NCBI RefSeq assembly: GCF_001592825.1 | Contig: NZ_LTZG01000001.1 | Span: 1,116,001-1,180,000 of the forward strand | DNA from: Planococcus maritimus | GTDB taxonomy: Bacteria > Bacillota > Bacilli > Bacillales_A > Planococcaceae | Length of the DNA stretch: 64,000 nt | Reading direction: 5' to 3' | Part shown: one piece after another, positions 8,194-17,046 of the stretch | Numbering within the stretch: position 1 is the stretch's first letter | Layout: each line of letters starts with the position of its first letter | Program-made: the position numbers and the translations under genes | Notes under the pieces: generated by a model | The model's input: the letters and a program-made list of their open reading frames with translations, nothing else | The model's database searches: none | Told to the model about the DNA's origin: nothing

Positions 8194-8625
8194 CGTGCGC
8201 AGCAAATCGCGCAATCCTTCTTTATTGAACAGCAAATCTTGCAGGCTGTATTCATCCAATACGGCTAAATAAGCATTTAACGCTTTGCCAAGAACGCCAC
8301 GAAGTCCACAAATTGGCGAAATCGGACACGTATTGGTCTCTGGGTTAAAGCATTCCACCAAGTGAAAATCTTCTTCCATCTGCCGGACGACTCCCCCGAC
8401 ATTAATATTCTCCGGGAGATCTGCGAGACGAATGCCGCCGCCTCTGCCTCTTACTGTTTCAATGAACCCCGCTTTGCCAAGTTCAAACGTCACTTTCATC
8501 AAATGATTCTTCGATATATGATAAGCATCGGAAATTTCCTGAATGGTAGTCAGTTTGCTTTCTTCTTTTGTTCCCAAATAAATGAGTACACGCAATGAAT
8601 AATCCGTATACATCGTTAATTTCAT
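8191..8625 (-). CDS. nsrR: Nitric-oxide-sensing Rrf2 regulator NsrR
   Basis: The 144-residue Rrf2-family repressor carries an N-terminal winged helix (MKLTMYTDYSLR, SKNHLMKV, RGRGGGIRL) and three cluster-binding cysteines, Cys92, Cys100 and Cys106, at the same positions as in B. subtilis NsrR. The [4Fe-4S] cluster is nitrosylated by NO, which releases DNA. It is divergent from the flavohemoglobin gene hmp, its classic target, with a matching palindrome between them. The ATG at 8625 is chosen over a GTG at 8634 because it gives the family-standard N-terminus. Confidence 0.93.
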   Translation of the reverse strand: MKLTMYTDYSLRVLIYLGTKEESKLTTIQEISDAYHISKNHLMKVTFELGKAGFIETVRGRGGGIRLADLPENINVGGVVRQMEEDFHLVECFNPETNTCPISPICGLRGVLGKALNAYLAVLDEYSLQDLLFNKEGLRDLLRT

Positions 8626-8761
8626 CGGTCTCACCGTCCCTGTTTGTCTATTATACGCGCCGCTATAATTCCTGAAAAGAAAACGCGCCCACAGAATTCC
8701 AGCTTTTTTGGCTATTATTACGTGTGTGACTTTTCTGTGAAATGAAATGTGTCTAAATTTT

Positions 8762-8786
8762 AAAGATGTATTTTAAATATATCTTT
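8762..8786. promoter_or_regulatory. NsrR-type operator upstream of hmp
   Basis: A near-perfect AT-rich palindrome, AAAGATGTATTT and AAATATATCTTT sharing a central T, matches the known Bacillus NsrR box (ATGTATTT..AAATACAT type). It ends about 17 bp before a -10-like TATAGT (8803-8808), so it covers the -35 region of the hmp promoter. It lies about 140 bp from the nsrR start. Confidence 0.85.
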
Positions 8787-8840
8787 AAATGAAATTTCGG
8801 TTTATAGTGTGGTTATAGAAAACAAAAGGAGAGATTGACC

Positions 8841-10022
8841 ATGTTATCGGAACAAACTAGAACCATCGTCAAATCCACTGCCCCTGTATTAGCTGAACAT
8901 GGAAAGACCATTACGACCGTGTTTTACCGCAATATGTTTGAAGCCCATCCGGAACTCTTGAACATTTTTAATCAAGCCAACCAAAAACAAGGCCGACAAC
9001 AAACGGCGTTAGCCAATACTGTTTATGCAGCTGCTGTTCATATCGATAATCTTGAGGCCATCCTCCCTGCCGTGGTACAGATTGCGAACAAGCATGTTAG
9101 TCTTGGCGTTAAAGCAGAACATTATCCGATTGTTGGTGAATATTTGCTAAAAGCGATTCAAGAAGTGCTTGGCGATGCAGCTACAGATGAAATCATCAAC
9201 GCTTGGGCGGAAGCGTACGGCGTAATTGCCGATGTTTTCATTAGCATCGAAAACGGCATGTACGAAAAGTCGGAAACACAAGAAAATGGCTGGAGTTTCT
9301 TCAAAGACTTCACGATCGCACGCAAAGTAAAAGAAAGTGACAATATCACTTCCTTCTATTTAAAACCAGCAGATGGACACAATGTGCCGAGCTATGAAGC
9401 TGGCCAATACATCACAGTTCGACTGGCGATTCCCGGAGAAGAATTCCTGTTTAACCGGCAATATAGTCTATCCCAAGCATCTCGTCCTGATGAGTTCCGC
9501 ATTTCTGTCAAACGGGAAGCGGATAATGATCCGAACGGTCTAGTTTCCGTCTACTTGCACGAACAAGTGGAAGAAGGCGACACCGTTGAAGTGAGCGCAC
9601 CTGCAGGCGAATTCGTGCTTGATGTAAAGCGCAACACGCCTGTCGCCTTCGTCAGTGGTGGCGTAGGGATCACACCGATGATGAGCATGTTCGAAACCGT
9701 TGCCACCCAAACACCTGAACGCCCGGTTTCGTTCTTACACGCAGCAAGAAACGAAACAGTGCACGCTTTCGATAAAGACATCCAGCAATACGTCGCAGCC
9801 ATGGATAATGCTAAATATAAGACCCTGTATTCCGATGAACCACAGGGCTATATCACGCGTGAATTATTGGAAGACATGATCGATGTAAATGGTGAAGTCT
9901 ACGTTTGCGGGCCAGTACCTTTCATGGAAAAAATGATCAGCGAACTGCGCGCCATCGGCATGACCGATGCGCAGATCCATTATGAATTCTTCGGTCCTGC
10001 TGTCGCGCTTCAAACGGTTTAA
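8841..10022 (+). CDS. hmp: Flavohemoglobin, nitric oxide dioxygenase
   Basis: The 393-residue enzyme oxidises NO to nitrate using O2 and NAD(P)H. The globin domain (1-140) has the distal Tyr29 and Gln53 and proximal His85 (IANKHVSLGV). The FAD domain has RQYSLS, and the NAD(P)H domain has GGVGITPM and a C-terminal VCGPVPFM. The ATG at 8841 follows AAAGGAGAG. Regulation by NsrR is indicated by the palindrome at 8762-8786 and the divergent nsrR. A terminator follows. Confidence 0.96.
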   Translation: MLSEQTRTIVKSTAPVLAEHGKTITTVFYRNMFEAHPELLNIFNQANQKQGRQQTALANTVYAAAVHIDNLEAILPAVVQIANKHVSLGVKAEHYPIVGEYLLKAIQEVLGDAATDEIINAWAEAYGVIADVFISIENGMYEKSETQENGWSFFKDFTIARKVKESDNITSFYLKPADGHNVPSYEAGQYITVRLAIPGEEFLFNRQYSLSQASRPDEFRISVKREADNDPNGLVSVYLHEQVEEGDTVEVSAPAGEFVLDVKRNTPVAFVSGGVGITPMMSMFETVATQTPERPVSFLHAARNETVHAFDKDIQQYVAAMDNAKYKTLYSDEPQGYITRELLEDMIDVNGEVYVCGPVPFMEKMISELRAIGMTDAQIHYEFFGPAVALQTV

Positions 10023-10027
10023 CTTCG

Positions 10028-10060
10028 AAAAAGCGCTTCGCTCATCAGCGAAGCGTTTTT
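10028..10060 (+). terminator. Terminator of hmp
   Basis: AAAAAGCGCTTCGCT, loop CATC, AGCGAAGCG and five T residues, directly behind the hmp stop. Confidence 0.9.
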
Positions 10061-10120
10061 GATTTTGGCTTGGCAGTCTTGTGCTCTTCCGGTAGCATGG
10101 TGAGAAAAGGGGGAATCGTG

Positions 10121-10801
10121 ATGCACTTGCCTATGGCCGCTAAGCACTCACTTCAAATGCAATCGGTCATCGTCGACCGCCTTCCTGCCCACTCCTTATC
10201 ATCAACCCCTCAACTGTTGATAGAAGAGTTAAAGGAGTGGTGTGGCACGGAGAACAACGGAGTCGCGGTCTCCTATTTCTTTCGCCAATTCGCTTTGTTC
10301 GTAACGGCCCAATTCAACTTAATCCACCAGTACGGTGGCTATTTCAAAACAACTCCTGAAAACCTGCGCTTTGGGAAAGCATTCAATTACGGCTTGCCGC
10401 TCATTTCTTTTCATGTCGATGCCGCTGATTTTGTTGAAATACCGGCTGAACAACGGCATGAGGCTTTCCATTATGTATTGATCGGACAAACGGATGCGCT
10501 GCTCCAGCAATTGCGCCGCCACGCAAGAATCTCTTCTATTACATGCTGGGAAAATGTACTGGGTTCACTTGCCTGGCATTACGCTACACTTCAGAGGCAG
10601 CATCCACGCACTGCCGCTGAAGATATCGACTGGCTGATGGATGATCGCAGCTGGAAACCACTGCGCAAGTCGCAGTGGCAAACTTTCATCGGCACCATGC
10701 CGCTCGAACGGGCTGTTTCCGAACCGATGCGCAAAACCTGCTGTCTGTACAAAGAGTTAGAGTCGTTTGAAACCTGTACTTTCTGCCCTCATCCCCATTA
10801 A
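10121..10801 (+). CDS. FhuF-like ferric iron reductase family protein
   Basis: A 226-residue cytoplasmic protein with no membrane segment. Its C-terminus holds CC-x10-C-x2-C (KTCCLYKELESF then CTFC), the four-cysteine [2Fe-2S] signature of FhuF, which reduces iron in ferric siderophores. The N-terminal part fits the IucA/IucC-C-terminal/FhuF-type fold only loosely. AAAAGGGGG (10105-10113) precedes the chosen ATG at 10121. No siderophore transporter or Fur box is visible nearby, so a siderophore role is inferred from the cysteine motif alone. Confidence 0.72.
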   Translation: MHLPMAAKHSLQMQSVIVDRLPAHSLSSTPQLLIEELKEWCGTENNGVAVSYFFRQFALFVTAQFNLIHQYGGYFKTTPENLRFGKAFNYGLPLISFHVDAADFVEIPAEQRHEAFHYVLIGQTDALLQQLRRHARISSITCWENVLGSLAWHYATLQRQHPRTAAEDIDWLMDDRSWKPLRKSQWQTFIGTMPLERAVSEPMRKTCCLYKELESFETCTFCPHPH

Positions 10802-10802
10802 A

Positions 10803-10833
10803 AAAAGCTCTGGCATCATCGCCAGAGCTTTTT
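10803..10833. terminator. Bidirectional terminator
   Basis: AAAAGCTCTGGC, loop ATCATC, GCCAGAGCTTTTT between the convergent FhuF-like and VLRF1 genes. Confidence 0.9.
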
Positions 10834-10834
10834 G

Positions 10835-11698
10835 TTATTTTTCAAATACTTCGTGCAAAATTTTATCTGCACTGTTGTTAATAAAGTTTTTATGGATGCA
10901 GCTGTTCGGCTTTTGATGGAGCACTTTAGCAAATGACTGAGCATGCTCAGCTTCTCCAATGATGTGGATTTCTTCCCAACGACGTTCTTTTTTCAGCTTC
11001 TCAATCTTCGAGCCCATGTCTTTGTAAAAACGGTCCAAATTTTCTTTCAAGCGGTGGTCTAGTTCGTCGGTCGGACTTCCTCCGCCGCTGCCACCGATAA
11101 CCGGACTGTTTCCGCCAGCAGCCCCGCCGCCAGTCGATCCAGCGCCGCTGCGCCCTTGGATGCGCCCAGAGCTTCTGACGCCTTTTTGTTCTGTCCAGAC
11201 TTCAAGGCCTGCGTCAAATTCATAATAAACCTCTTCATTCACAATGCCAACAGATGTATCGAGCACACGGATGCCTTTAAAGCTCGGCAAGATCACGCCC
11301 GCGTATGGGTAAGCTTTGTAAATATAGCGCAATTGGTCGAGCGCTGGTTTGCTTTCCCATTGGAAGTCGGTTTTGACAGAAATCTGCAGATGCTTAACCC
11401 AGAATAAATCATCTTGAGTGGATGCAAAAATAACGACACCCTTTTGGAGGTCGCCTTGATTGTCCGTTATTTCCTTTTCTACTTTCTTGCGTAATTCTTT
11501 GTAAGCTTTCAGTTCTTTTTCGTCTTTAGAGGCGGTCAAATACTCATCAATGCGCTTTAGTCCATTCTTCAACTGAATCTTCCAGGCCCCGTTTTGTGCT
11601 TCACGGTCAGCCGGGTTGGTATTGAGATATACACTCAACACACAGCGGTCTTCGCACTCGAATTGCTTCAGTTCTTGGATTTCGTCGTATAATGTCAT
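10835..11698 (-). CDS. VLRF1-type, eRF1-like release-factor-family protein
   Basis: The 287-residue protein opens with a domain typical of VLRF1-family proteins (VLSVYLNTNPADR). A central strand set with LPSFKGIRVLDT and a charged helical C-terminus follow. A Gly/Ser-rich loop (residues about 180-208) sits where archaeal and eukaryotic eRF1 carries GGQ, but no canonical GGQ is present. Family members are proposed to act on stalled ribosomes; that role is inferred here. AAAGGAGG precedes the ATG. It is a single-gene unit. Confidence 0.75.
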   Translation of the reverse strand: MTLYDEIQELKQFECEDRCVLSVYLNTNPADREAQNGAWKIQLKNGLKRIDEYLTASKDEKELKAYKELRKKVEKEITDNQGDLQKGVVIFASTQDDLFWVKHLQISVKTDFQWESKPALDQLRYIYKAYPYAGVILPSFKGIRVLDTSVGIVNEEVYYEFDAGLEVWTEQKGVRSSGRIQGRSGAGSTGGGAAGGNSPVIGGSGGGSPTDELDHRLKENLDRFYKDMGSKIEKLKKERRWEEIHIIGEAEHAQSFAKVLHQKPNSCIHKNFINNSADKILHEVFEK

Positions 11699-11860
11699 TC
11701 ACCCATCATCCTCCTTTAATCCGTACTTGTTACCTCAATACCCCAACCGCTCTCACTTAAACGGAAGCCGCTGTTTCTTTTTTTACTATTCAAACGTTTA
11801 GAAGCTTTTTACGGTGGTAAACACTGAGTAGCAACAAAAATGACGAGGAGTGAATTATTC

Positions 11861-12172
11861 ATGGAAAACGTTGACAAAAAAGTAGAAGAGAAATTGAGCA
11901 ATACAGATAACAAAAAGAAAGAGCAAATCCTAGCCGAGTTTTCAACTTTCATCGACTATTTGGGCAACAAAGTCGAGATGGGCGAAAAAATGGGCTTGAG
12001 CGAAGAGCGCTTGGCACAGTTGGCGACAAAAGTCGGCGATCATCTTTCTAAAAAAGAAGAACCGAAAAATAGCGAAGAGTATCTCTTGCAGCGCTTATGG
12101 CAAGTAGGCGACAAAGAAGAACAACACATGCTCGCACATATGCTAGTCAAATTGGCTAAAGACCAAAACTAA
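11861..12172 (+). CDS. DUF3243 family protein
   Basis: The 103-residue soluble protein matches the DUF3243 (YmfJ-like) family: a charged N-terminus, a middle segment with NKVEMGEKMGLSEERL, and a C-terminal EEQHMLAHMLVKL helix. The function is unknown. The ATG at 11861 is preceded by GAGGAG at 11844-11849; an earlier in-frame ATG at 11840 lies upstream of that site. A terminator follows immediately. Confidence 0.78.
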   Translation: MENVDKKVEEKLSNTDNKKKEQILAEFSTFIDYLGNKVEMGEKMGLSEERLAQLATKVGDHLSKKEEPKNSEEYLLQRLWQVGDKEEQHMLAHMLVKLAKDQN

Positions 12173-12179
12173 TCACACA

Positions 12180-12212
12180 AAAAGCCTGAGCTTAACCGCT
12201 CAGGCTTTTTTT
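12180..12212. terminator. Bidirectional terminator
   Basis: AAAAAGCCTGAGC, loop TTAACC, GCTCAGGC and seven T residues between convergent DUF3243 and MFS genes. Confidence 0.9.
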
Positions 12213-13485
12213 ATGTGTTCGCAACCGTTCTTTTATCATATAAATGGAACATCCACAGGTAAACGAAACCGCTCAATACCGCAAAGCTGCCGAGAATGAT
12301 AAATGTCCAACCAAACCCAAACCAGGCAGTCATCGGAATCGAAATCGGCGCGATCATCCGCCCGATGGTATAGCGCAGGCTGGCCGCCGCAAAATACTGG
12401 CCGCGCATGGACTCTGGCGCCAGTTTAGAAATAAAGCTTTGCTGAAGCCCGACTACCATCAATTCGGCAAATGTGAAAACTGCCATCGCTACGAAGAAAA
12501 TCCAGAACCAGGAAGTCATCGGGAAAATCGCCATCGACAAGCCGAATAATAAAGCAGAAAAGAAAAACACCCATTTTTCCGGAAACTTAGTCATCCAACG
12601 CGTGATAACCACTGTTAAAAGAGCAACAATCAAGCCGTTTTCTGCCAGTAAAATACCAAAAGACGTTTCCCCGGTCACGGACCATTCACGTCCTAAAAAA
12701 TCGAGGATTGTTTGGCGATTGATCGTTTCCTTCAAATAAACTGGAATAACGAGATCCAATTGCATGAAAGTCTGCGCCCCCAAAACACCAGCGACCACAA
12801 ACAGCAAAAAGACACGGTCTTTTAAAATGATGCCGTAATCTTTCACTTGGCTCAGCAGCGCGCCTCGCCAGCCAGTTGCATTGCCTTCTTTCCACTTCCC
12901 GAGGACTTCAGCCGATAAAGTTTCCTCTGTGTAAAAGCGTAATAACAACCCGAGCAGCACCGAAATGATGGCGACGGTTAAAAGCAGTTCAAACCGGTAA
13001 GAGAAAAACAATACTGCACCAAACAAAGGCCCGATAACAACCGCAATATTCAATGTCGTATAAAAAACCGCGAACACATCGCTCCGGTATTTTTCGGGAA
13101 TGACATCGGCAATCATTGCCTGGCTCGCTGGCCAGTAAAGCGAGCCGCACATGCCAGCCAGTGTAAATGCCACAAAACTGAGCTCTGGTGAAGTGAGCCA
13201 TGGTGAGTTGGCTACCGCGAATAGCAAGAACGCGAACCCTTGCGCTACGGCCGCCGAGACGAGCATTCGCTTGCGCCCGAATCGGTCAGCAAAATAGCCG
13301 CCAAATAAATTGGCAGCCACAGAAAAGATTTGGGAGACGATCAGCAATAGGCCCGCCATCCCTTTCCCGAATTCTTCCGCAAAATAAATCGCTAAGAACG
13401 GGAACACCATCCAAAAACTTGTATTCATGAAAAATTCGCCCACTAGCCGAACTTTCAGGCTGCGGTTCCAATCCTTGATCTTCAT
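12211..13485 (-). CDS. MFS transporter, drug-efflux type
   Basis: A 424-residue polytopic membrane protein with about 12 hydrophobic segments. The major facilitator loop between TM2 and TM3 reads GGYFADRFGRKRML. It probably exports a small molecule by proton antiport; the substrate cannot be read from the sequence. GTGAGG precedes the ATG. It is followed by the shared terminator at 12180-12212, and a helicase gene on the same strand ends 27 bp upstream of its start. Confidence 0.85.
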   Translation of the reverse strand: MKIKDWNRSLKVRLVGEFFMNTSFWMVFPFLAIYFAEEFGKGMAGLLLIVSQIFSVAANLFGGYFADRFGRKRMLVSAAVAQGFAFLLFAVANSPWLTSPELSFVAFTLAGMCGSLYWPASQAMIADVIPEKYRSDVFAVFYTTLNIAVVIGPLFGAVLFFSYRFELLLTVAIISVLLGLLLRFYTEETLSAEVLGKWKEGNATGWRGALLSQVKDYGIILKDRVFLLFVVAGVLGAQTFMQLDLVIPVYLKETINRQTILDFLGREWSVTGETSFGILLAENGLIVALLTVVITRWMTKFPEKWVFFFSALLFGLSMAIFPMTSWFWIFFVAMAVFTFAELMVVGLQQSFISKLAPESMRGQYFAAASLRYTIGRMIAPISIPMTAWFGFGWTFIILGSFAVLSGFVYLWMFHLYDKRTVANT

Positions 13486-13512
13486 CTATATTGCCTCACT
13501 TTTCTACCCTTC

Positions 13513-15642
13513 TTATATCAGTTCCAGCAATTGATATTGCAGGCAAATTTCCAATAGAAATTCTTTATGGGCTTTAGCGAACTGGATGCCAACTTTTTCT
13601 TCATCCAAATCCGTGATCTGCCCGTTTCCAAAGACACGGTGACGAATGTTTGCGCCTACCTGCAGTTCATCAATAGAACGGACCGCATCTGGATTGTCTG
13701 GCACAGCAATTTTCGTTTTCGGGGAACTTGGCGCGGAAGCTTTCGTTGCTTCCGTCTGCTTTGTTTTGGGCAAGGCAATGCGCCGGACTTCTTCTACAAA
13801 ACGCGATTCCTGGTCATAGCTGAGCAATTCCAGATGGCGTTTCGCGCGTGTCATGCCGACATAGAACAAACGCCTAGCTTCTTCCAGTAAAGCAGGATCA
13901 TCTGCATCTTCCTCTGTCGGGACGATTCCTTCGACCAAATCGATCAAATAGACCCGGTCGAACTCCAAGCCTTTGGAGCTGTGCATCGTAGACAAAGTCA
14001 ACATATCATCCGTTTTTTCAGTCTTCGCCTGCCTTGTCACTTCTTCTAGCTGTTTCAAGCGTTTCGCGAAATCCGTCATTGTCGGAAGAGGCTCGGCAAT
14101 TTGCTCGAGCGTGCTGAGGATCTGTTGTAAATAATCGAGTTTCATACCAAATTTCTCTGCGCGGCTTTTGAGCATTTGATCATAGCCTATATCGCGACGT
14201 ATGGCTTTGATTACGTTCAATGGCGGCATGTCTTTCAGTGCGTCCACCGTTTTGCGCTGTTCTGCGATAATCCGTAACTGGTAATCTTTCATCGTGACAG
14301 CCAATGTGATTTCCTCAAAAGCATGTTGCTTGCTCGGTTGCATCCGACCGAGCTGCTTGAGCTGTGCGGCCGACCAGTAAGCATTGGTTTTTGAAGCGAC
14401 TTTAGCGTATAAATCGATCCGCTCCGGACGCAAACTGAAGCGCATAAAGTTCAAGATGTCCTGGACAATCCAATGGCTGAAAAAGCGGTTGTCCGCATCT
14501 TTCATATAAAACGGGATACCCAGCCGGTCCAGTTCATCCATCAATAAGGTCGACGAGGAGTTATTGCGGTATAAAATCGCCACATTGCCATAATCCTCTA
14601 AATCCCCCAACTCTTTCAAGAGATATTTTAGCTGCGCTTCCTGTGAGGCAAGGCGGCGGATAACGATCGGTCCACCTTCTGGCCTGTCAGTGAACATATT
14701 TTTATCGTGGCGCAATTTATTCGTTTTGATAAATCGATTCGCCGTACTGACGATCGTACCGGATGAACGGTAATTGCGCTCCATTTTCATGATATAGGCG
14801 TCCGGGTACACTTGCCGGAATTTGAGAAGATAGCTCGGTTCAGCTGCACGCCACGTATAAATGGACTGGTCATCATCCGCCACGACACACAAATTGCGGT
14901 GCTTCTCAACCAATTTTTCAACGAGGGCATGCTGAACCATTGAGGTGTCCTGGCTTTCGTCGGTCATCACATAATCCCAGCGCTGCTGGTATTTCAACAG
15001 CAGTTTTCGGTCGGTGCTCAAGGCTTCGAATGCGATCGTCAGCATATCATCGAAATCTACGAGCCTCGGTTCGTGGTTTTCTTTGAAATCTTCGTAAATC
15101 GACAAAATATCGATGGCGCCAGGAAAAGGTTCATCAAGTGTTTTCCATTTTCTCTTTTGCACCATTTTGTTTTTCACGAAACTGATAAATGAGACCAATT
15201 CCTCGAGTAGATCATCGGTAATCGGCTCATCGTTTTCACGCGCATATATCTCTCTCAAAAGGCGTTTCTTATTAAGGCGATTGGAATCACTTCCTTCGAT
15301 CATCACATAATCGTCCGCTGACAAATATTCTCTAGTAATTTGGAAGGCCAAACTGTGGATCGTAGAAAAATCCACCGGAGCTAGACCAGGAAAGAACCGG
15401 GCATAGCGTTCGAGCATATCGGTCGCTGATGCTCTACTAAAGGTAATTGCTTTGATGCGTTTTGGTTGGATGGATTTTTCTTCGATTAAATAACCAATGC
15501 GCATAATCATAGTGGTTGTTTTGCCAGAACCCGGACAGGCAAGAAGCAATAACGGCCCTTCTGTTTTGGTAACGGCTTTTTTTTGTATTTTATTCAGCTC
15601 GACACCGAGCTCTTGTTTTTTTCGTTCAAAAAAATCGCTCAT
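13513..15642 (-). CDS. UvrD/Rep-family ATP-dependent DNA helicase
   Basis: The 709-residue superfamily 1A helicase has Walker A ACPGSGKT near residue 40, a DESQD Walker B-type motif, DDDQSIYTWR, ERNYRSS, and late TMHSSKGLEFD and YVGMTRAKR motifs. The C-terminus is a PcrA-like basic and Tudor-type segment (HRVFGNGQI). It is more like B. subtilis YjcD than PcrA, which has different motif contexts. The ATG at 15642 follows AAAAAAGGAG; an earlier in-frame ATG extends into the upstream terminator and is unlikely. Confidence 0.88.
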   Translation of the reverse strand: MSDFFERKKQELGVELNKIQKKAVTKTEGPLLLLACPGSGKTTTMIMRIGYLIEEKSIQPKRIKAITFSRASATDMLERYARFFPGLAPVDFSTIHSLAFQITREYLSADDYVMIEGSDSNRLNKKRLLREIYARENDEPITDDLLEELVSFISFVKNKMVQKRKWKTLDEPFPGAIDILSIYEDFKENHEPRLVDFDDMLTIAFEALSTDRKLLLKYQQRWDYVMTDESQDTSMVQHALVEKLVEKHRNLCVVADDDQSIYTWRAAEPSYLLKFRQVYPDAYIMKMERNYRSSGTIVSTANRFIKTNKLRHDKNMFTDRPEGGPIVIRRLASQEAQLKYLLKELGDLEDYGNVAILYRNNSSSTLLMDELDRLGIPFYMKDADNRFFSHWIVQDILNFMRFSLRPERIDLYAKVASKTNAYWSAAQLKQLGRMQPSKQHAFEEITLAVTMKDYQLRIIAEQRKTVDALKDMPPLNVIKAIRRDIGYDQMLKSRAEKFGMKLDYLQQILSTLEQIAEPLPTMTDFAKRLKQLEEVTRQAKTEKTDDMLTLSTMHSSKGLEFDRVYLIDLVEGIVPTEEDADDPALLEEARRLFYVGMTRAKRHLELLSYDQESRFVEEVRRIALPKTKQTEATKASAPSSPKTKIAVPDNPDAVRSIDELQVGANIRHRVFGNGQITDLDEEKVGIQFAKAHKEFLLEICLQYQLLELI

Positions 15643-15685
15643 GATAGACTCCTTTTTTACGTTAGCAATCTCTTTCATAATAGCA

Positions 15686-15719
15686 CAAAAGCAGGCCCTT
15701 TTAAGCGGCCTGCTTTTGT
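15686..15719 (-). terminator. Terminator after the small gene at 15720
   Basis: AAAAGCAGGCC, loop of ten, GGCCTGCTTTT, located directly behind the stop of the small minus-strand ORF and before the helicase gene. Confidence 0.85.
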
Positions 15720-15893
15720 TCAAATAAAATTGCGTTCTTGCGGTTTGGCGGGGTCGCCTGTTGGGCGTTTGTCTTTTCTCGTTGCCAAATCCTCGTGGAT
15801 ACGCTCTTTTTCATCCTGTTCTTTGCTCGTGCGATTGGCCCCGATTCTTCTCGGGTCAGATGATTGCAGGTCGTCTTGCTTGTGCTGATCCAT
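15720..15893 (-). CDS. Small hydrophilic protein, 57 residues
   Basis: This short ORF reads from ATG (complement of 15891-15893) to TGA (complement of 15720-15722). The product is rich in Asp, Glu, Lys, Arg and Gln, with no hydrophobic segment (starts MDQHKQDDLQSS, ends PQERNFI). AAAGGA lies upstream and a strong terminator directly follows, which supports a real gene. It sits 15 bp downstream of ywbE and may be co-transcribed with it. I do not recognise the family. Confidence 0.6.
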   Translation of the reverse strand: MDQHKQDDLQSSDPRRIGANRTSKEQDEKERIHEDLATRKDKRPTGDPAKPQERNFI

Positions 15894-15908
15894 GCAAATC
15901 CCGTCCTT

Positions 15909-16109
15909 TCACTTGCTGCTAAGAATTTCGCAGACACGGCCAACTTGCCCGTCTTCAAGGCGCACTTTAATGCCATGAGGATGCGTCGCTGAGTTCGTCA
16001 GCAAATCCTTGACAACACCTTGCGTTTTTTTGCCTGTCCGTTGGTCTTTTTTCAAGATCACGTTCACTTCGAGTCCTGGTTTTACATCGCTTCTTTTCTT
16101 TCCGTCCAT
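15909..16109 (-). CDS. ywbE: YwbE family protein
   Basis: The 66-residue basic protein matches the YwbE family: KPGLEVNVILKKDQRTGKKTQG, then HPHGIKVRL and GQVGRV. The family has no established function; a small beta-barrel fold, possibly nucleic-acid-binding, is plausible. The ATG at 16109 is 7 bases behind GGAGG, whereas the ATG at 16115 is too close to that site. Confidence 0.88.
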   Translation of the reverse strand: MDGKKRSDVKPGLEVNVILKKDQRTGKKTQGVVKDLLTNSATHPHGIKVRLEDGQVGRVCEILSSK

Positions 16110-16162
16110 CTTCATCCCTCCAAGCTTGTTTCCATTATAATCGAATTGTGATGCGCAGACAA

Positions 16163-16191
16163 AAAAGCGGAGGATCTCCCCTCCGCTTTTG
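16163..16191 (-). terminator. Terminator of the YflT-type stress gene
   Basis: AAAAGCGGAGG, loop ATCTCC, CCTCCGCTTTT, positioned just after the stress protein gene (stop at 16206) on the minus strand. Confidence 0.88.
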
Positions 16192-16205
16192 ACGCTTGAT
16201 GCTTA

Positions 16206-16922
16206 TCATTTGTCGCGGTCTGTACGGTCTTTGCGATCAAACTCGTCTTCTTTGACTGTACGATTGTGCCCTGTCACGTCATCCGTGAAATCCGTTGTTG
16301 CACGATGATCTGTCGCGTTTGCATCATCAGCCGGACGCTCTTCGTTTTCAAGCCCGAAACCAGTGCCGCTGTCGCCATCGACGCCGGCCGTTTCAGAGCC
16401 CAAGGAATCACGCTCTGTATTGAATGCGACGGTGTTTTCCTCATTCGTATCGACTGTTAGACCGTCGCGTGCTACAGCTGAGTTATCGACCTTGATACCA
16501 CTTGTCGTGCTATCGACAGCTTGTGAACTGACAGCACTGCTGGCGTTGCTATAACTGTTGTCATCTGACGCTGCATCTCCTTCATAGTTCGCACCAAATT
16601 CATGGTCGACGAATAGCAGGATTTTGCCGCTTTGGACGTCATTATAATAACGATCCGCTTCTGATTGGTCTACACCCATATTGGAGAAGGCTTCGCGCGT
16701 TGGTTCGTTGCCGGATAGGAAGCCCATGAATTTATCCATCCAATTGCCTTCAGACGATTTATAATCCACATCTGTACGCCCACGAACCATAGAAATTTGA
16801 TCTTCGTTGCGCGCCATGACATACATGTCTTCCTCACGTGAGCCTTGCGCTTTCATGTCTTCGATCTTTTTCAGTACTTCCGTTTCTGTGTCGAATGTAG
16901 CCATGAATTTATCGTTAGCCAT
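16206..16922 (-). CDS. General stress protein, YflT (GSP17M) family
   Basis: A 238-residue soluble acidic protein. The N-terminal about 110 residues match the GSP17M/YflT domain (FDTETEVLKKIEDMKAQG, VMARNED, NMGVDQSEADRYYNDVQSG). The second half is a low-complexity Asp/Ser/Thr-rich tail ending in repeated charged residues, longer than in the B. subtilis protein. The molecular function is unknown. GGAGG precedes the chosen ATG at 16922. A candidate sigma-B promoter lies upstream, in line with the regulation known for YflT. Confidence 0.8.
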   Translation of the reverse strand: MANDKFMATFDTETEVLKKIEDMKAQGSREEDMYVMARNEDQISMVRGRTDVDYKSSEGNWMDKFMGFLSGNEPTREAFSNMGVDQSEADRYYNDVQSGKILLFVDHEFGANYEGDAASDDNSYSNASSAVSSQAVDSTTSGIKVDNSAVARDGLTVDTNEENTVAFNTERDSLGSETAGVDGDSGTGFGLENEERPADDANATDHRATTDFTDDVTGHNRTVKEDEFDRKDRTDRDK

Positions 16923-16971
16923 ATCAAATTCCTCCATTTCCCAAGAGGTCTTTTCATTTCGAAATGTCGAA

Positions 16972-16997
16972 ATTCCCCCTCGGGTGTATTATCAAAG
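16972..16997 (-). promoter_or_regulatory. Candidate sigma-B promoter of the YflT-type gene
   Basis: On the minus strand CTTTGA, 14 bases, GGGAAT. The -10 is a full match to GGGWAW and the -35 is 4 of 6 against GTTTAA. It lies 50 bp before the start codon. Confidence 0.5.
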
Positions 16998-17046
16998 CTT
17001 TTCAGTTTGGAACATCGCGAAACTTTGCTTTCCCATCAATTTATGA

